DNA of 63,819 bases from Streptacidiphilus carbonis (GTDB taxonomy: Bacteria > Actinomycetota > Actinomycetes > Streptomycetales > Streptomycetaceae), in assembly GCF_000787775.1 (NCBI RefSeq), contig NZ_BBPM01000003.1:205740-269558 (forward strand), in the 5' to 3' direction. Numbering within the stretch: position 1 is the first letter of the stretch; each line of letters begins with the position of its first letter. Below are positions 63,264 through 63,819 of this stretch, piece after piece. A program made the position numbers and the translations under genes. Below the pieces are notes generated by a model. That model made no database searches and was not told the origin of the DNA. It saw nothing but the letters and a program-made list of their open reading frames with translations.

Positions 63264-63749
63264 TCAGATCGCGACGGGCGCGTCCGCGGTGACCGGGACC
63301 TCGCCGCTGCGTTCGAAGGCGCGGATCATGGCGATGCGGTGGATGTGCCGGCACTCCTCGCTGAAGGGCGTGCTCACGAACACCGTCGCCAGCTCGGCCG
63401 CGAAGTCGAGCGTGTGCATCCTGGCGCCCAGGCTGAGGATGTTGGCGTCGTTGTGCTCCCGGCCCAGCCTGGCCGTCTCCACGTTCCAGGCCAGCGCTGC
63501 CCGGATGCCCGGGACCTTGTTGGCGGCGATGGCCTCGCCGTTGCCGGAGCCGCCGATGACGATGCCGAGGCTGCCCGGGCGGGCCGCCACCGCGATCGCG
63601 GTCTGCAGGATGAACGGCGGGTAGTCGTCGTCGGGCCGGTACTGGAACGCGCCGTGATCGAGGGTGCTGTGTCCGAGGCCGCGCAGGTGCCCGATCAGAT
63701 GGGCCTTCAGTTCAAGGCCGGCGTGGTCGGATCCGATGTGGACGAGCAT
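63264..63749 (-). CDS. rpiB: Ribose-5-phosphate isomerase B (RpiB/LacAB family)
   Basis: A 161-residue isomerase. VHIGSDHAGLELKAHLIGHLRGLGH has the SDHAG substrate motif. LGIVIGGSGNGEAIAANKVPGIRAALAWN is the anion-binding loop with Ser-Gly-Asn-Gly; Ser replaces the active-site Cys, as in mycobacterial RpiB-type enzymes. HNDANILSLGARMHTLDFA is also conserved. It links ribulose 5-phosphate and ribose 5-phosphate. Confidence 0.92.
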   Translation of the reverse strand: MLVHIGSDHAGLELKAHLIGHLRGLGHSTLDHGAFQYRPDDDYPPFILQTAIAVAARPGSLGIVIGGSGNGEAIAANKVPGIRAALAWNVETARLGREHNDANILSLGARMHTLDFAAELATVFVSTPFSEECRHIHRIAMIRAFERSGEVPVTADAPVAI

Positions 63750-63793
63750 GGGAGAGGCCTTCCGGTAGTCGAGTAGGCGTCACTGACGGAGCC

Positions 63794-63819
63794 TCAGCGT
63801 CCGCGCTGGGTGCGGTAGT
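63794..63819 (-). CDS. Possible C-terminal end of the next minus-strand gene
   Basis: Reading inward from the window edge, the minus strand gives YRTQRGR and a TGA at 63796-63794. The spacing (44 bp before RpiB) fits an operon gene that starts outside the window. Too little is visible to name it. Confidence 0.3.

Overview
The window is about 72% G+C, uses GTG and TTG starts freely, and is packed with secreted glycosidases, a Tat signal, FtsX-type exporters, a MocR regulator, DasR/HutC- and ROK-type regulators and a class E/F sortase. This points to a streptomycete-like actinomycete (Streptomycetaceae). The species cannot be named from the sequence. I saw no rRNA, tRNA, CRISPR array or intact mobile element. 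All calls come from reading the sequence; no database search was run.

Left part (1-27 kb), ordinary accessory chromosome: the end of bioB with bioA and bioD; a secreted GH18 protein behind a perfect operator-like palindrome; a MacB/FtsX-type ABC exporter; a GNAT enzyme and a lipoprotein; an orphan type ISP specificity-domain protein; a MerR regulator with a 19-bp-spacer, leaderless promoter; a divergent EamA exporter/MocR pair; ROK and GntR regulators that overlap tail to tail; a gamma carbonic anhydrase; a sortase with a tail-anchored surface protein; divergent GH95-like and GH27 glycosidases with twin palindromes between them; a two-component/ABC-2 exporter operon; and a CPA2 antiporter. 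A high-copy-type inverted repeat (arms near GCGCAGTTCCCCGCGCCCCT) occurs three times in full and once as a half copy.

Regulatory island (27.8-33.2 kb): an orphan oligopeptide-binding lipoprotein, a 56-residue exported-type peptide gene with a strong ribosome site, and two paralogous XRE-TPR regulators. This is the parts list of a cytoplasmic peptide-sensing (RRNPP-like) circuit. A 17-bp palindrome, YTGAC-N7-GTCAR, lies upstream of the lipoprotein and twice between peptide and first regulator. A one-mismatch copy forms the -35 region of the promoter that starts the next block.

Main block (59.9 down to 33.3 kb, minus strand): 21 genes in one direction. In transcription order: sugar nucleotidyltransferase, NAD(P)-binding epimerase-like protein, glgX, an AGE epimerase-STAS fusion, an IS701-transposase-like protein that looks domesticated, two GMC oxidoreductases, an MFS exporter, an aldehyde dehydrogenase, LtrA, a DJ-1/Hsp31 protein, two Nif11-like small proteins, two alpha/beta hydrolases, a double EthD protein, a second DJ-1, a benzoylformate-decarboxylase-like ThDP enzyme, a third DJ-1, glgE and maltokinase. 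It joins storage-glucan turnover to aldehyde/2-keto-acid chemistry and does not match any pathway I can name. A second minus-strand operon (63.7-60.0 kb: rpiB, 6-phosphogluconate dehydrogenase, ROK glucokinase, histidine phosphatase, PPDK-like domain) could supply or drain hexose through the pentose phosphate route.

Most worth checking are the peptide/XRE-TPR circuit, its shared palindrome and the 21-gene block it may control.
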